From positions 2,619,199 to 2,683,198 of the forward strand of contig CP000875.1 of assembly GCA_000018565.1 (NCBI GenBank): DNA of 64,000 nucleotides. Reading direction: 5' to 3'. Made by a program: the position numbers and the translations under genes. Below are positions 8,167 through 17,200 of the stretch, piece after piece; the stretch's first letter is position 1; each line of letters starts with the position of its first letter. Source of the DNA: Herpetosiphon aurantiacus DSM 785 (lineage in GTDB: Bacteria > Chloroflexota > Chloroflexia > Chloroflexales > Herpetosiphonaceae). The notes beneath the pieces were generated by a model. That model was not told the origin of the DNA. It made no database searches and was given only the letters and a program-made list of their open reading frames with translations.

Positions 8167-8275
8167 TGTTCGATTCAGCTACGCTATCAAAAGTTAACCC
8201 TGTATAACCACCTGCCACATAGGTCAATCCTTCAATCGTTCGATTCAGCTACGCTATCAGAGGTTAACCCTTTAT
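8167..8275. repeat. Tandem 70-bp imperfect duplication at the 3' end of the methyltransferase gene
   Basis: A block beginning GTTCGATTCAGCTACGCTAT recurs exactly 70 bp apart (8168 and 8238) and continues through a GTTAACCCT-TAT segment with three changes. The second copy contains the stop codon of the methyltransferase gene at 8264; the first lies just outside it. It looks like a short tandem duplication of the gene end. Confidence 0.7.
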
Positions 8276-9073
8276 CCCAACAACCCCAAATCCAGTAATT
8301 GCACTGAAGAAAACGCCCAAGCGACTGGCAGTTTGGCAATAGCGCTGCCAGTCGAGCGCTGCCTCGCGGGTTATTTGGGCCTGTTGCAGCAGATCATTAA
8401 TCGCCGATTGGATACCGAACAGTTGATCAGCAAGGGTTGGATTGGTTTCAATAATTGTCATCGCGGTTGTTTGCACCTGTTGCAACCCCGAAAGCTGGAA
8501 TAAACGCGGCAGTTGACGGCCCGACCAGCCATTGCGCACCCGATCCGTAATCCGTTGCACAACCTGGCGTAGCAGCGTTTTATCAGGGCCATCAATTAAA
8601 AGGCTTTCCCAATCGGTGTCACTGACCACAATGCTGCCGCCAACTTTGGTTACCCGCAGCATTTCGGCTAAGGCCTGCTTGCGATCTTCCAAATGTTGAA
8701 AAACCCGATCGGCTCGACAGCTATCGAAATAGCCATCAGGAAAGGGCAACGCATCAATCGAGCCATGTTCAAAGCGTACATTTAGCCCGTGGTTGGCAGG
8801 GTGATTTTGGGCGCTTGTCAGCATAGCTTCGCTATTATCAAGCCCAATCACCAGCCCTTCAGCGCCAACTCGCTGGGCGATCGAGCGAGCATCGTTGCCC
8901 GCCCCACAGCCTACATCAAGCACCCGCTGGCCTAGTTGTAGATCCAGTAATTCAAAGGTCATGGCCTTATATTGCGCCACTTGGTCAAGCTCGCTGACCG
9001 TGTTGAGATAGCCAATACAATGGGTGGGGGCAGCACTGGTTTGATCGATTGCGCCCCAATCGGTAGTTGTCAT
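8264..9073 (-). CDS. SAM-dependent methyltransferase, last gene of the NRPS operon
   Basis: A 269-residue class I methyltransferase (Methyltransf_11/25 type). Motif I is RVLDVGCGAGNDARS near residue 50; the acidic residue ending strand 2 is in GLDNSEAML; a post-I segment reads GSIDALPFPDGYFDSCRADRVFQHL. It lies 8 bases after the acylase gene, and its ribosome binding site (AGGAA) is inside or beside that gene's end, so it belongs to the same transcript. It could methylate the peptide product (O-, N- or carboxyl). The target is unknown. The far C-terminus coincides with a short tandem duplication. Confidence 0.88.
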   Translation of the reverse strand: MTTTDWGAIDQTSAAPTHCIGYLNTVSELDQVAQYKAMTFELLDLQLGQRVLDVGCGAGNDARSIAQRVGAEGLVIGLDNSEAMLTSAQNHPANHGLNVRFEHGSIDALPFPDGYFDSCRADRVFQHLEDRKQALAEMLRVTKVGGSIVVSDTDWESLLIDGPDKTLLRQVVQRITDRVRNGWSGRQLPRLFQLSGLQQVQTTAMTIIETNPTLADQLFGIQSAINDLLQQAQITREAALDWQRYCQTASRLGVFFSAITGFGVVGIKG

Positions 9074-9081
9074 GCTGGTTC

Positions 9082-11514
9082 CTATTCTGGCTGAAGCCTC
9101 AGCGTCGTTTGGGTTTCAGCGGGCTGTGGCAAGCGCATTGGCAGATATTCGCCACGTTGCCATGGTTCAAGTAAATCGTCAAAATGGGTGCTCAGGATAT
9201 GCGCCGATTGCCCAGGGGTTTGGATATAGACGGCGTTATCAAGCGCACCAAGATCCACAATTTGGCGATAGATCGGCCCACCATATTGCACAAAATCAAT
9301 CCGATCGGTTGGACCAGCATTGATCGTCGCGCTATCACCGCCATTGCCAATTGTATGACCAAACCAGCTATCAAGCGGTTCGATGCCAGCGAATACGGCA
9401 TGTGGGAAGACTGCTTGGTGGATTGAATCCCAACGCCATTGCTCAATCTCGCCGCCATGCTCAGCGCTTAATTCGGCCAGCGTTTGCTCCAACACCCGAC
9501 CGATCAATAATGCGCACGATTCAGGCTCGGCAGTTGTTTGATCATCACACCACGCCTGATCGTTGGTTTGCAAGATGGTGGGAATCGCCAGCGCAAAAAA
9601 TTGTTCATGATAGCTATACGAGCGCCAGAGTTGCTCACCTATATCATCAACTACAATTGCCCGTGCCAAGCGCAAGTACCATGTTTCGTAGATTGCCGCC
9701 GCCGCACTATCACTTGTCAAGCTTGCATCCCAGTTTTTGAGCAATTCCAAGGCTTGCAAGGCTTGGGGATTAGTGGTTTGGGCCGTGAGCAATAACGGTA
9801 AAAGCTGTTGAGCTTGCAATGAGCGTTGATCAGCCTGCATTCGTTGCATATCAGCTTGATCAAAGGTTGGCTTTTCACTGAGCAATTGCCAAATTCGCTG
9901 AGCACGATAGGCTGGAGCCCAACTGCGGCTAATCAACAAGGGATAATCATCGGCAACTGCCTGATTATTGGCCGAAACCAGCATGCCACTTGGCGGATTA
10001 TAGCTAAATGGCAATTCATCAAACTCACTCAAGCGTAACCACGCTGCCTGCTGATTCCAACCTTCAACGGGCAAGCGGCCATCACCGTTAGCGCGAATTG
10101 GCAAGCGGCCAGCGATTTGCAAGCCAATATTGTTATTGACATCGGCATAGCTAAAGTTTTGCATAGGGGCTTGGTACCAGGCCAAAGCTGCGCGAAATGT
10201 CTGCCAATCGCTGGCAAGATTCAATTGCAACAAAGCAGTGATGGTTGTATCAGTCGGTTCGAGCGCAGTCCAACGCAACGCAAGCACTTGGTTGGTGGCT
10301 TGTAGTTCAGCATCAACATCGGAGATAATCGGCCCATTCCGACTACTGCGTACTTGCAGCATGTGATCTGGTTGATCTTTAACTTTAATTATTTCATCGC
10401 GTCGAGTCAACGGATAAGGTTTGCCCAGATATTCAGCGTTGCCTGCTTGATCAAGCCGTTCGATCACCAAATCTTGCACGTCAACCCCGGTATTCGTCAG
10501 CCCCCAGGCAATCGAACGATTATGCCCAATCATCACTGCCGGAACACCAGGTAAGGTTGCACCAATTACGTCAAGTTCACCGGCTTGAATCTGGGCTAGA
10601 TACCAAATTGAGGGTGCTTGGGCCGCAAGATGAGGGTCATTTGCCAGCAATGGCTTACCACTGCTAGTATGTTGGCCTGCCAAAACCCAACTATTGCTGC
10701 CTACATAACTCCCAGCAAGCTTAAATTGCTGATGCAACTGCTCAACTCGGGTCAACAGGCTTGTACAACTGTCGGCATTAGCTCCACAGAAGTTAGAGCT
10801 GGCCATCGTCGGAGCAGGAGCCGAACCAGCGCTATAGGTTGCATCGGGCAAAATCAATGGATCGTCGGGGCTAGCCGCTGGCAACAAAAAAGCTGCGCGT
10901 TCTGGCCCAACCTGAGCAATGAGCTGGCTATACAAAACCTCAGCACTCCAATTGGCCCCAAGGCTCCAAGCCTGTAACTTCCCAGTCAACAGCACATCGA
11001 TTGGCTGCCACAAACGTGGGCTAAACCCCAGAATAGTAAATTCTGGCGGCAAATCCATGCCATCGTGATGAATAATAAATTGATTGATTCCCGCAATATA
11101 AGCTTGAATTGCCTGTTGACTAGCTGGATCAAGCGCGTTCCAAGCGTTTACAGCAGCATCAACCAAGCCTAAAGCTCGCAAAAATCGATCAGTTTCGATC
11201 GTTGCTGGGCCAAGCACCTCCGAAAGCTCGCCCCGTGCCAAGCGGCGCTGAAACTCCAGCTGCCACAGCCGATCTTGGGCATGCACAAAGCCTAATCCAA
11301 ACAAGCCATCATGATAATTGGCAGCCTGTATATGCGGCACTCCAGCTTGATCGCGCACAATTGTGACAGGTTGTTGAATCCCAGTCAGCTCAATTGTGCC
11401 GCTGGTTTGGGGCAACGACTGGCGTAAATACACATAGCCGCCAGTACCTGTGATCAAGCCAAGCACGAGCAAGCCCAACAAAATCCAGCGCGTAAATTTC
11501 CAAATTCGACGCAT
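9082..11514 (-). CDS. Penicillin-acylase family (Ntn) hydrolase, membrane-anchored
   Basis: An 810-residue precursor of the penicillin amidase family (PF01804). Residues 10-30 form an N-terminal membrane anchor, and the small-subunit region has QPVTIVRDQAGVPHIQA and GLGFVHAQDRLWQLEFQRRLARGELSE. Autocleavage would occur before the Ser of GSNSWVLAG (about residue 276), which becomes the N-terminal nucleophile. Downstream family motifs are LLANDPHLAAQAPSIWY and GHNRSIAWGLTNTGVD. The anchor places the enzyme outside the cytoplasmic membrane. In pyoverdine maturation the related PvdQ removes the fatty acyl group from an exported precursor. Here, next to an FAAL-primed NRPS line, a similar deacylation is likely but not proven. 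Confidence 0.9.
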   Translation of the reverse strand: MRRIWKFTRWILLGLLVLGLITGTGGYVYLRQSLPQTSGTIELTGIQQPVTIVRDQAGVPHIQAANYHDGLFGLGFVHAQDRLWQLEFQRRLARGELSEVLGPATIETDRFLRALGLVDAAVNAWNALDPASQQAIQAYIAGINQFIIHHDGMDLPPEFTILGFSPRLWQPIDVLLTGKLQAWSLGANWSAEVLYSQLIAQVGPERAAFLLPAASPDDPLILPDATYSAGSAPAPTMASSNFCGANADSCTSLLTRVEQLHQQFKLAGSYVGSNSWVLAGQHTSSGKPLLANDPHLAAQAPSIWYLAQIQAGELDVIGATLPGVPAVMIGHNRSIAWGLTNTGVDVQDLVIERLDQAGNAEYLGKPYPLTRRDEIIKVKDQPDHMLQVRSSRNGPIISDVDAELQATNQVLALRWTALEPTDTTITALLQLNLASDWQTFRAALAWYQAPMQNFSYADVNNNIGLQIAGRLPIRANGDGRLPVEGWNQQAAWLRLSEFDELPFSYNPPSGMLVSANNQAVADDYPLLISRSWAPAYRAQRIWQLLSEKPTFDQADMQRMQADQRSLQAQQLLPLLLTAQTTNPQALQALELLKNWDASLTSDSAAAAIYETWYLRLARAIVVDDIGEQLWRSYSYHEQFFALAIPTILQTNDQAWCDDQTTAEPESCALLIGRVLEQTLAELSAEHGGEIEQWRWDSIHQAVFPHAVFAGIEPLDSWFGHTIGNGGDSATINAGPTDRIDFVQYGGPIYRQIVDLGALDNAVYIQTPGQSAHILSTHFDDLLEPWQRGEYLPMRLPQPAETQTTLRLQPE

Positions 11515-11621
11515 GATCGATCCCTGTTTTAATTAGGATGGGTAAGTTGCTAGCAAAACGTCACGCAGAGCTAACCAGTTTCTTGCTCAGCCCTGCATTA
11601 TCGAAACAATGGATATGAAAG

Positions 11622-13193
11622 TTAAAAACGTAGTTGTGCCAACCATTGTTGAAGGCTTGTTCGATCAAGCGTTGGTAGCATAACCTCAGTTGCTGCAAGC
11701 GCAGCTTGCATCGCAGTTTGATCATAGGCTTGCTCAGCATGTGGGCCATTCACTGCCGCTTGCGCTAAGGTTAACAGTGATTGCAGAGAAGTATTTGGTA
11801 CATCCTTGGTTTGCCGCTGTAATTGCAGCATCCACTGATCAAGATCAACCTGTTCAATGGGATACCCAAGTTCTTGCATCCAATTAATCAGTTGATTCCA
11901 AGCGATATGCTGTTGGTTGACCAAATGATACGTTTGCCCTTGGCCGCTTGGCTGCAACGAAAGCGCCACCATCGCTTGGGCCACATAAGCAACCGGAGTA
12001 ATTTCAGCCAACCGATCAACCAACGGCGCACGACCTAACTGCAAACAGCCTTGGAGCAACCGATACAAACCATCACCACGATTCCACTGACCCGTTTGAG
12101 TATCCCAACCAATGCGGCCTGGCCGATAACAATTAATCGGAATACCGCGGGCGCGGGCTTGCAGCAACAGGTGTTCAGCAACCCACTTGGTTTGGGCATA
12201 GCCAGTGATGAGGCCATCTGGTGTTGATGGCAGTTCTTGCTCATAGCGTACTGTAGCAGCGGTGTTTGCTGGAAAAACACTGGTCGTAGAACTAAAGTGC
12301 ATTGATTTAAGCTTGACTTGACTTGCCAAACGCAGCAAATCAATGGTTGCTTGCACATTACTAGCTTTGAGTTGGGCATATGAATGCGCCAGATTTACGA
12401 CTGCGCCATTGTGATAAATCCGATCAATAGTTTGAGCCAACATCTGCCAGTCTGCCGCAGTCATGCCTAACTGCGGAAGGCTCAGATCCCCAAGCATCAC
12501 GATGAGCCGTGAAGCAAAGGCTGGCTCCCAACGATTGGCATGTTCAAGCTGTTGGCGAATTTTGGCAAAAGCTTGGGTCTCATCAGCGGCTCGTACCACA
12601 CAATAGATGTGGGCAGATGTTTGTGTGAGCAATTCAGCCAACAAATATGGCCCCAAAAAGCCAGTTGCCCCGGTCAACAGGATTGATTGGGGCATGTGCT
12701 CGTGATAGGGAGCTAGACCAAGCGGATTGATTGCTGGATCAAGCACAATTTCATCGAGCAAATTACGCTGATCGGTGATAGCGACACCATGAGCAAGTTG
12801 GGCAATCGTTGGTTGCTCAAATAATTGACGCGCTGTCAGCCGAATGCCAGCCTGATTGGCTCGCGCGGCCACCTGAATACTAGTAATCGAATCGCCACCC
12901 AAGGCAAAGAAATTATCGTGAATCCCCACCTGTGGCACACGCAAGGTTTGCTGCCAAATGTAAGCAAGCTGCTGTTCAGTGGTAGTGCGCGGTGCAACAT
13001 AGTGCTCAGGATCACTATATTGTTGAAAATCGATAGTTGGCAGGGCTGCCCGATCAACCTTGCCATTCGGCAAACGTGGAATCTGCCTAAGTTCGACAAA
13101 TGCCGTTGGTAGCATTGACTCAGGCAAATGGTGCTGAAGATACTCGCGCAACGGCAGTGCCGCAGCACTATTAACCTTATTGATTAAATTCAT
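11622..13193 (-). CDS. NRPS fragment: A-domain C-terminal subdomain - PCP - terminal reductase
   Basis: A 523-residue protein that begins inside an adenylation domain. Residues 15-50 carry the A-domain lid ending with motif A10 (LPNGKVDRAAL, Lys about 43), but there is no A core. A carrier domain follows (NFFALGGDSITS, Ser about 101), then a thioester reductase domain with the NAD(P)H motif GATGFLGPYLL near 176, the SST segment, and catalytic Tyr and Lys in GYAQTKW near 330. The reductase would release the chain as an aldehyde or alcohol. The missing A core is the end of the NRPS encoded at 14283-20066; the hydroxylase gene lies between. The ATG has CGGAG 9 bases upstream, so it is separately translated. 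Confidence 0.9.
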   Translation of the reverse strand: MNLINKVNSAAALPLREYLQHHLPESMLPTAFVELRQIPRLPNGKVDRAALPTIDFQQYSDPEHYVAPRTTTEQQLAYIWQQTLRVPQVGIHDNFFALGGDSITSIQVAARANQAGIRLTARQLFEQPTIAQLAHGVAITDQRNLLDEIVLDPAINPLGLAPYHEHMPQSILLTGATGFLGPYLLAELLTQTSAHIYCVVRAADETQAFAKIRQQLEHANRWEPAFASRLIVMLGDLSLPQLGMTAADWQMLAQTIDRIYHNGAVVNLAHSYAQLKASNVQATIDLLRLASQVKLKSMHFSSTTSVFPANTAATVRYEQELPSTPDGLITGYAQTKWVAEHLLLQARARGIPINCYRPGRIGWDTQTGQWNRGDGLYRLLQGCLQLGRAPLVDRLAEITPVAYVAQAMVALSLQPSGQGQTYHLVNQQHIAWNQLINWMQELGYPIEQVDLDQWMLQLQRQTKDVPNTSLQSLLTLAQAAVNGPHAEQAYDQTAMQAALAATEVMLPTLDRTSLQQWLAQLRF

Positions 13194-13205
13194 AATTCAG
13201 CTCCG

Positions 13206-14264
13206 TTAACCATTGATTGCATTAGCAACATCGCCATGGGTGGTTGGATGAGCCATACCCACCAGCACCTGACGGCTGCCCGTAAATGGTGAACGCGCAT
13301 GAGCCACCAACATATTGTCGAGCATCAGCACATCGCCACGCTCCCACGGAAACATAATCGTTTCGGCGTGGTAGGCTGCCCGCAGCGTTTCCATTACCTC
13401 TGGCTCAATTGGGCTGCCATCGCCGTAATAGCTGTTGTTTGGCAATTGTTCGGGCTTAAATTGGGCCAATAAGCCATCGCGAATCGGTGCTTCAAGTGTA
13501 CTCACATGGAAAAAAGTTGCATGATTAAACCAAACGAGATCGCCAGTAATGGGATGGGTTGCCACAGCTCGACCCATGCGGCGGGTTTGCAAATGGTCGT
13601 TTTCGCCCCAGATTGCCTGCATCCCAACTCGCTCGCAATAGGCATCGACCTCAGCCCGATCGGCAGTTTGAAAGACATTGCGCCAATCAAGACCAACGCC
13701 GCCGCCAAAGTTGCGCACATACAAAATGCCGCGATCAATAAAACGTTGGCGCAAGGCTGGGTCAAGCCGTTGATAAACCTTGCGCACATCAGCAATCGGG
13801 GTTTCGCCGCCCGTGGCCGGCTCGATCGTACAGCAGAAGAAAATTTGGCGCGGCCAGGCTTGTTGATACGAATTTTCGTTATGCAGAAAAATCGTTTGAT
13901 CAGCCGGATGCTCGGTCGAAGTGTAGATATTGCCTTGCACTTGGCTGCGCGGCGACGAGCGCTCACGATATTCCAGCAACTCACCTGAGGCAGCGCTTAT
14001 CACCGTCTCGAAAGCTTGGGCGGTATCTACGCCAAAACCACGGAATAAAACCCCGCCGTAATGATGCAATTGCGTCGTCAGCCACGCTAAGTTATTGGTT
14101 GCCCATTGCGCTAAATCAACCCCGGCAACGCTTGGCCGCACCACCAAAGGCAAGTTTTGGCCCTCACTTAAAAAGCTCGTCGTCACCAACGCTTGTTGAT
14201 CGGTCGCTAAGGCTTGGCGTTTAATGCTGCCAAGTTGTTTTTTCAAACCAGATTTTGCTTCCAC
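13206..14264 (-). CDS. TauD/SyrP-like Fe(II)/2-oxoglutarate hydroxylase
   Basis: A 352-residue TauD-superfamily dioxygenase of the SyrP/AsnO-like, NRPS-associated group. Iron ligands are visible as His-x-Glu in FLHNENSYQ (about residues 128-130) and a distal His in LVAHARSPFTGSRQV (about 322); the downstream Arg should bind 2-oxoglutarate. The short Lys/Arg-rich N-terminus (LKKQLGSIKRQAL) resembles that of other NRPS hydroxylases. Such enzymes beta-hydroxylate Asp or Asn on a carrier domain. The GTG at 14264 has AGGAG 8 bases upstream, and the gene ends 12 bases before the next start. It sits between the two halves of a split A domain. The likeliest substrate is the Asx residue of the upstream NRPS. 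Confidence 0.9.
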   Translation of the reverse strand: MEAKSGLKKQLGSIKRQALATDQQALVTTSFLSEGQNLPLVVRPSVAGVDLAQWATNNLAWLTTQLHHYGGVLFRGFGVDTAQAFETVISAASGELLEYRERSSPRSQVQGNIYTSTEHPADQTIFLHNENSYQQAWPRQIFFCCTIEPATGGETPIADVRKVYQRLDPALRQRFIDRGILYVRNFGGGVGLDWRNVFQTADRAEVDAYCERVGMQAIWGENDHLQTRRMGRAVATHPITGDLVWFNHATFFHVSTLEAPIRDGLLAQFKPEQLPNNSYYGDGSPIEPEVMETLRAAYHAETIMFPWERGDVLMLDNMLVAHARSPFTGSRQVLVGMAHPTTHGDVANAING

Positions 14265-14282
14265 AGCTAAAACTCCTATTGT

Positions 14283-17200
14283 TTAATTGCGTGGCTCGAT
14301 ATAGGCCACCAAGCGTAATTGACCATGCTGATCGGGCTGAGCGGTAACCACAGCCTCGCGTAAGGCGGGGTGTTGGCGCAGCAGTTGGGCAATTTCTTCA
14401 AGCTCAATCCGAAAACCGCGAATTTTGACCTGTTGATCGATGCGACCTAAGAATTCAAGCTGACCATCGGGCAACCAACGGGCTAAATCGCCAGTGCGAT
14501 ACAAGCGCTGGCCTGGCTGTTCGGCCCATGGGTCGGGCATAAACCGCTCGGCGGTCAGCGCTGGTTGTTGCCAATAGCCGCGACTAATACCCGCACCAGC
14601 AATCAACAATTCGCCAGCAACTCCAATTGGCACAGGCTGCAAGCTTGGATCAACTACATAGGCTTGGATCGTGGCAATCGGGCCGCCAATTGAGATCGGT
14701 TGTTGCGGTACTAGTTTGGCAACGCTTGCCCAAACCGTCGCCTCGGTTGGGCCATATTCGTTGTATAGGGCACACGTTGACAGTTGTTGATAATGGCGAT
14801 TGACCAAGCTGGTGGTACAGGCCTCGCCCGCGACCACGACCACGCGCAAACTAGCTAATTGGCTTAATTCGGCTTGTTCCAACAATACCGCGTACAACGA
14901 CGGAATTGCCAAGGTATGGCTAATCTGATGATGTTCGACCATGCTGGCTAGCGCTAGAACATCGTGGCGTTGCGCTTGATCGGGCAGTACCAAACAGCCA
15001 GCTTGGCTCAGTGTCCAGAAAATTCCAGCGATCGAGCTATCGAAGGCATACGATGAAAGCAATAAAAAGCTCGTCAGCGGCTCGCGATAGGCAAGCGTTC
15101 GGGCAAACGTGGAGCTATGCAGATTGGCATGACTGACCACCACACCCTTGGGGCGGCCTGTCGAACCAGAGGTATAGATCAGATAGGCGGCCTGCGCCGG
15201 ATGAATCGTGACTGGCACAAATGGCGCTTGGGCAGAATCTAAATCAGCAAGGCCTAAACAGGCAGAGTTTGCAGGTAGGTTTTGCCAGATGTCTGGCTGT
15301 TGGCAAATCAAGAGCTTCAATTCAGCATCGCTCGCCATCAATTCAAGCCGCTCACGTGGGTAGTTGGGGTCAAGTGGCACATAAGCAGCCCCTGTTTTGA
15401 GCACCGCCAAAATCGCCACAATCAAGCTGGTTGAATGCTCAAGGCTGATACCAACCCGGGTTTCTGCACCAATCCCCTGCGTTTGTAAATAGCCCGCCAA
15501 AGCCGTTGCGCGTTGCTCAAGCTCAGCATAGCTCAACGCCCCATCATAGGCTTGGATGGCTTGGGCAGTTGGCTGCTGTTGAGCCACTTCGGCCAGCCAA
15601 CCAACAAGATCAGGCGACGATTGTGCAACTTCGGTGCGATTAAATCCAAGCAATAGGTGTTGCTCAGTATCACTCAACAATGGCATAGCGCGATAATCTG
15701 CCGCAGGGTCGGCAACCATCGCGGTCAGACAGACTTGATAATAGCCTGCAATCGCTTCGATTTGGGCATTGGTCAAAATTCGCCCATCACAGGTCAAACT
15801 CAAGTTAATGTCATTCGTAAAGGGATCGATGCGGAAGTTGGCAACTAATGGAAAACTCGAAACTTCGTAGGGCAGCACATCAAGCAACTCCAGCTCACTG
15901 ATGTTTTGCAAGGCTTGGAAGATATGGTAGTGGGTGAAGTAGAACAAACTCTCCGACCAAGCCAAACCGCCGTTGTGGCGTTGCAACTCGGCAGTTGGGT
16001 AGCGCCGATGCTCCAGACTGGCACGTTCAGCAGCAAAGGTCTGCATAATAAGTTCACGCCACGTTGGCTGATTCAGCTGCATTCGTAGAGGAATACTATT
16101 GATAAACAAGCCCAAAACCCGTTCACCATCAAGGGTTTCAGGCCGCCCACTCGAAACCATGCTGGTCACTACATCGAACTGACCAGTCAGGATGCTAATC
16201 ACCCGTAAATGCGCTGCCAACAGCACATCTTTAATTGGCACGGCAAGCTGGCGAGCCAAGGCTTTAAGTGCTTGCGAAAGCTCAGCACTAATTGCAACTG
16301 GTTGTGATTGGCTGGTGTTTGAACGCGGCACATTCGGCCAGCGCGGCAAGCGCATCGGGCTGGCTTGGGCCAAATGGTCAGCCCAAAATTGCTGGGTCGC
16401 AGGATTCTGAATTGCTGCTTGTTCTAGCCGTACAAATTCGTGATAGCCAATTTGAGGCGCAACAAGGCTACTGGTTTGGCCTTGCAAGCGCCGCGCATAA
16501 TCGCTAAACAGCTCAGTCAGCATTATCGCATCGCTCCAGCCATCGATCACCGCATGGTGAAAGCTCAGCGAAAATTGCAATTCATCATCAGCCCGCACAT
16601 GCACTTGGAACCGCAATAACGGCAGGCTACTTGGCTCAAAACCGCGCTGCTTTTCGGCGGCGATCCAAGCTTCAATTAATTGATCGTGCTGTTCAACAGG
16701 CTGGTTGCGCAGATCGATAATATTCAACAGGTTTGCGCCTTGGGCATGCACCACTTGCAACGGCTCGCTGGCGCTGGTCAGATCAAAACTAGTGCGTAGC
16801 GCTGGATGCCGCACCACTAAATCATCGACGATCAGTTGCAACAACGCCAAATCGAGCACGACCCGCATCCGATAGCTAAAAATATCGTGGTACAGCGCTT
16901 GTTCAGGGTTGAATTGGTTGTGGAAAATCATGCCACCCTGCAACTTGGCAATCGGGAAGGCATCAACAATAGTATTTGGGAGCAAGGCATGATCAGCAGG
17001 GCTAATCAAACTGAAGGGTGTGTATTCGATTATTTGATTTTCTGTAGAGCAGACCATAGTTTGAACCAAACTACGAATCGTCGGCTGATTGAACAGCATT
17101 TCAACACTCAGATTTAAGCCGCGCTGTTTGGCTTGGGCCACCACCTGAATGCTGCGAATTGAATTGCCGCCTAATGCAAAAAAATTATCATCAATCCCAA

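Noticed and set aside
11622-13193. Frameshift or sequencing error as the cause of the split A domain
   Set aside because: A whole hydroxylase gene with its own ribosome binding site separates the halves, and the third gene also has its own site. A single-base error could not produce this.
13502-13988. 160-codon frames on both strands inside the hydroxylase gene
   Set aside because: They overlap the conserved dioxygenase frame and lack independent support.
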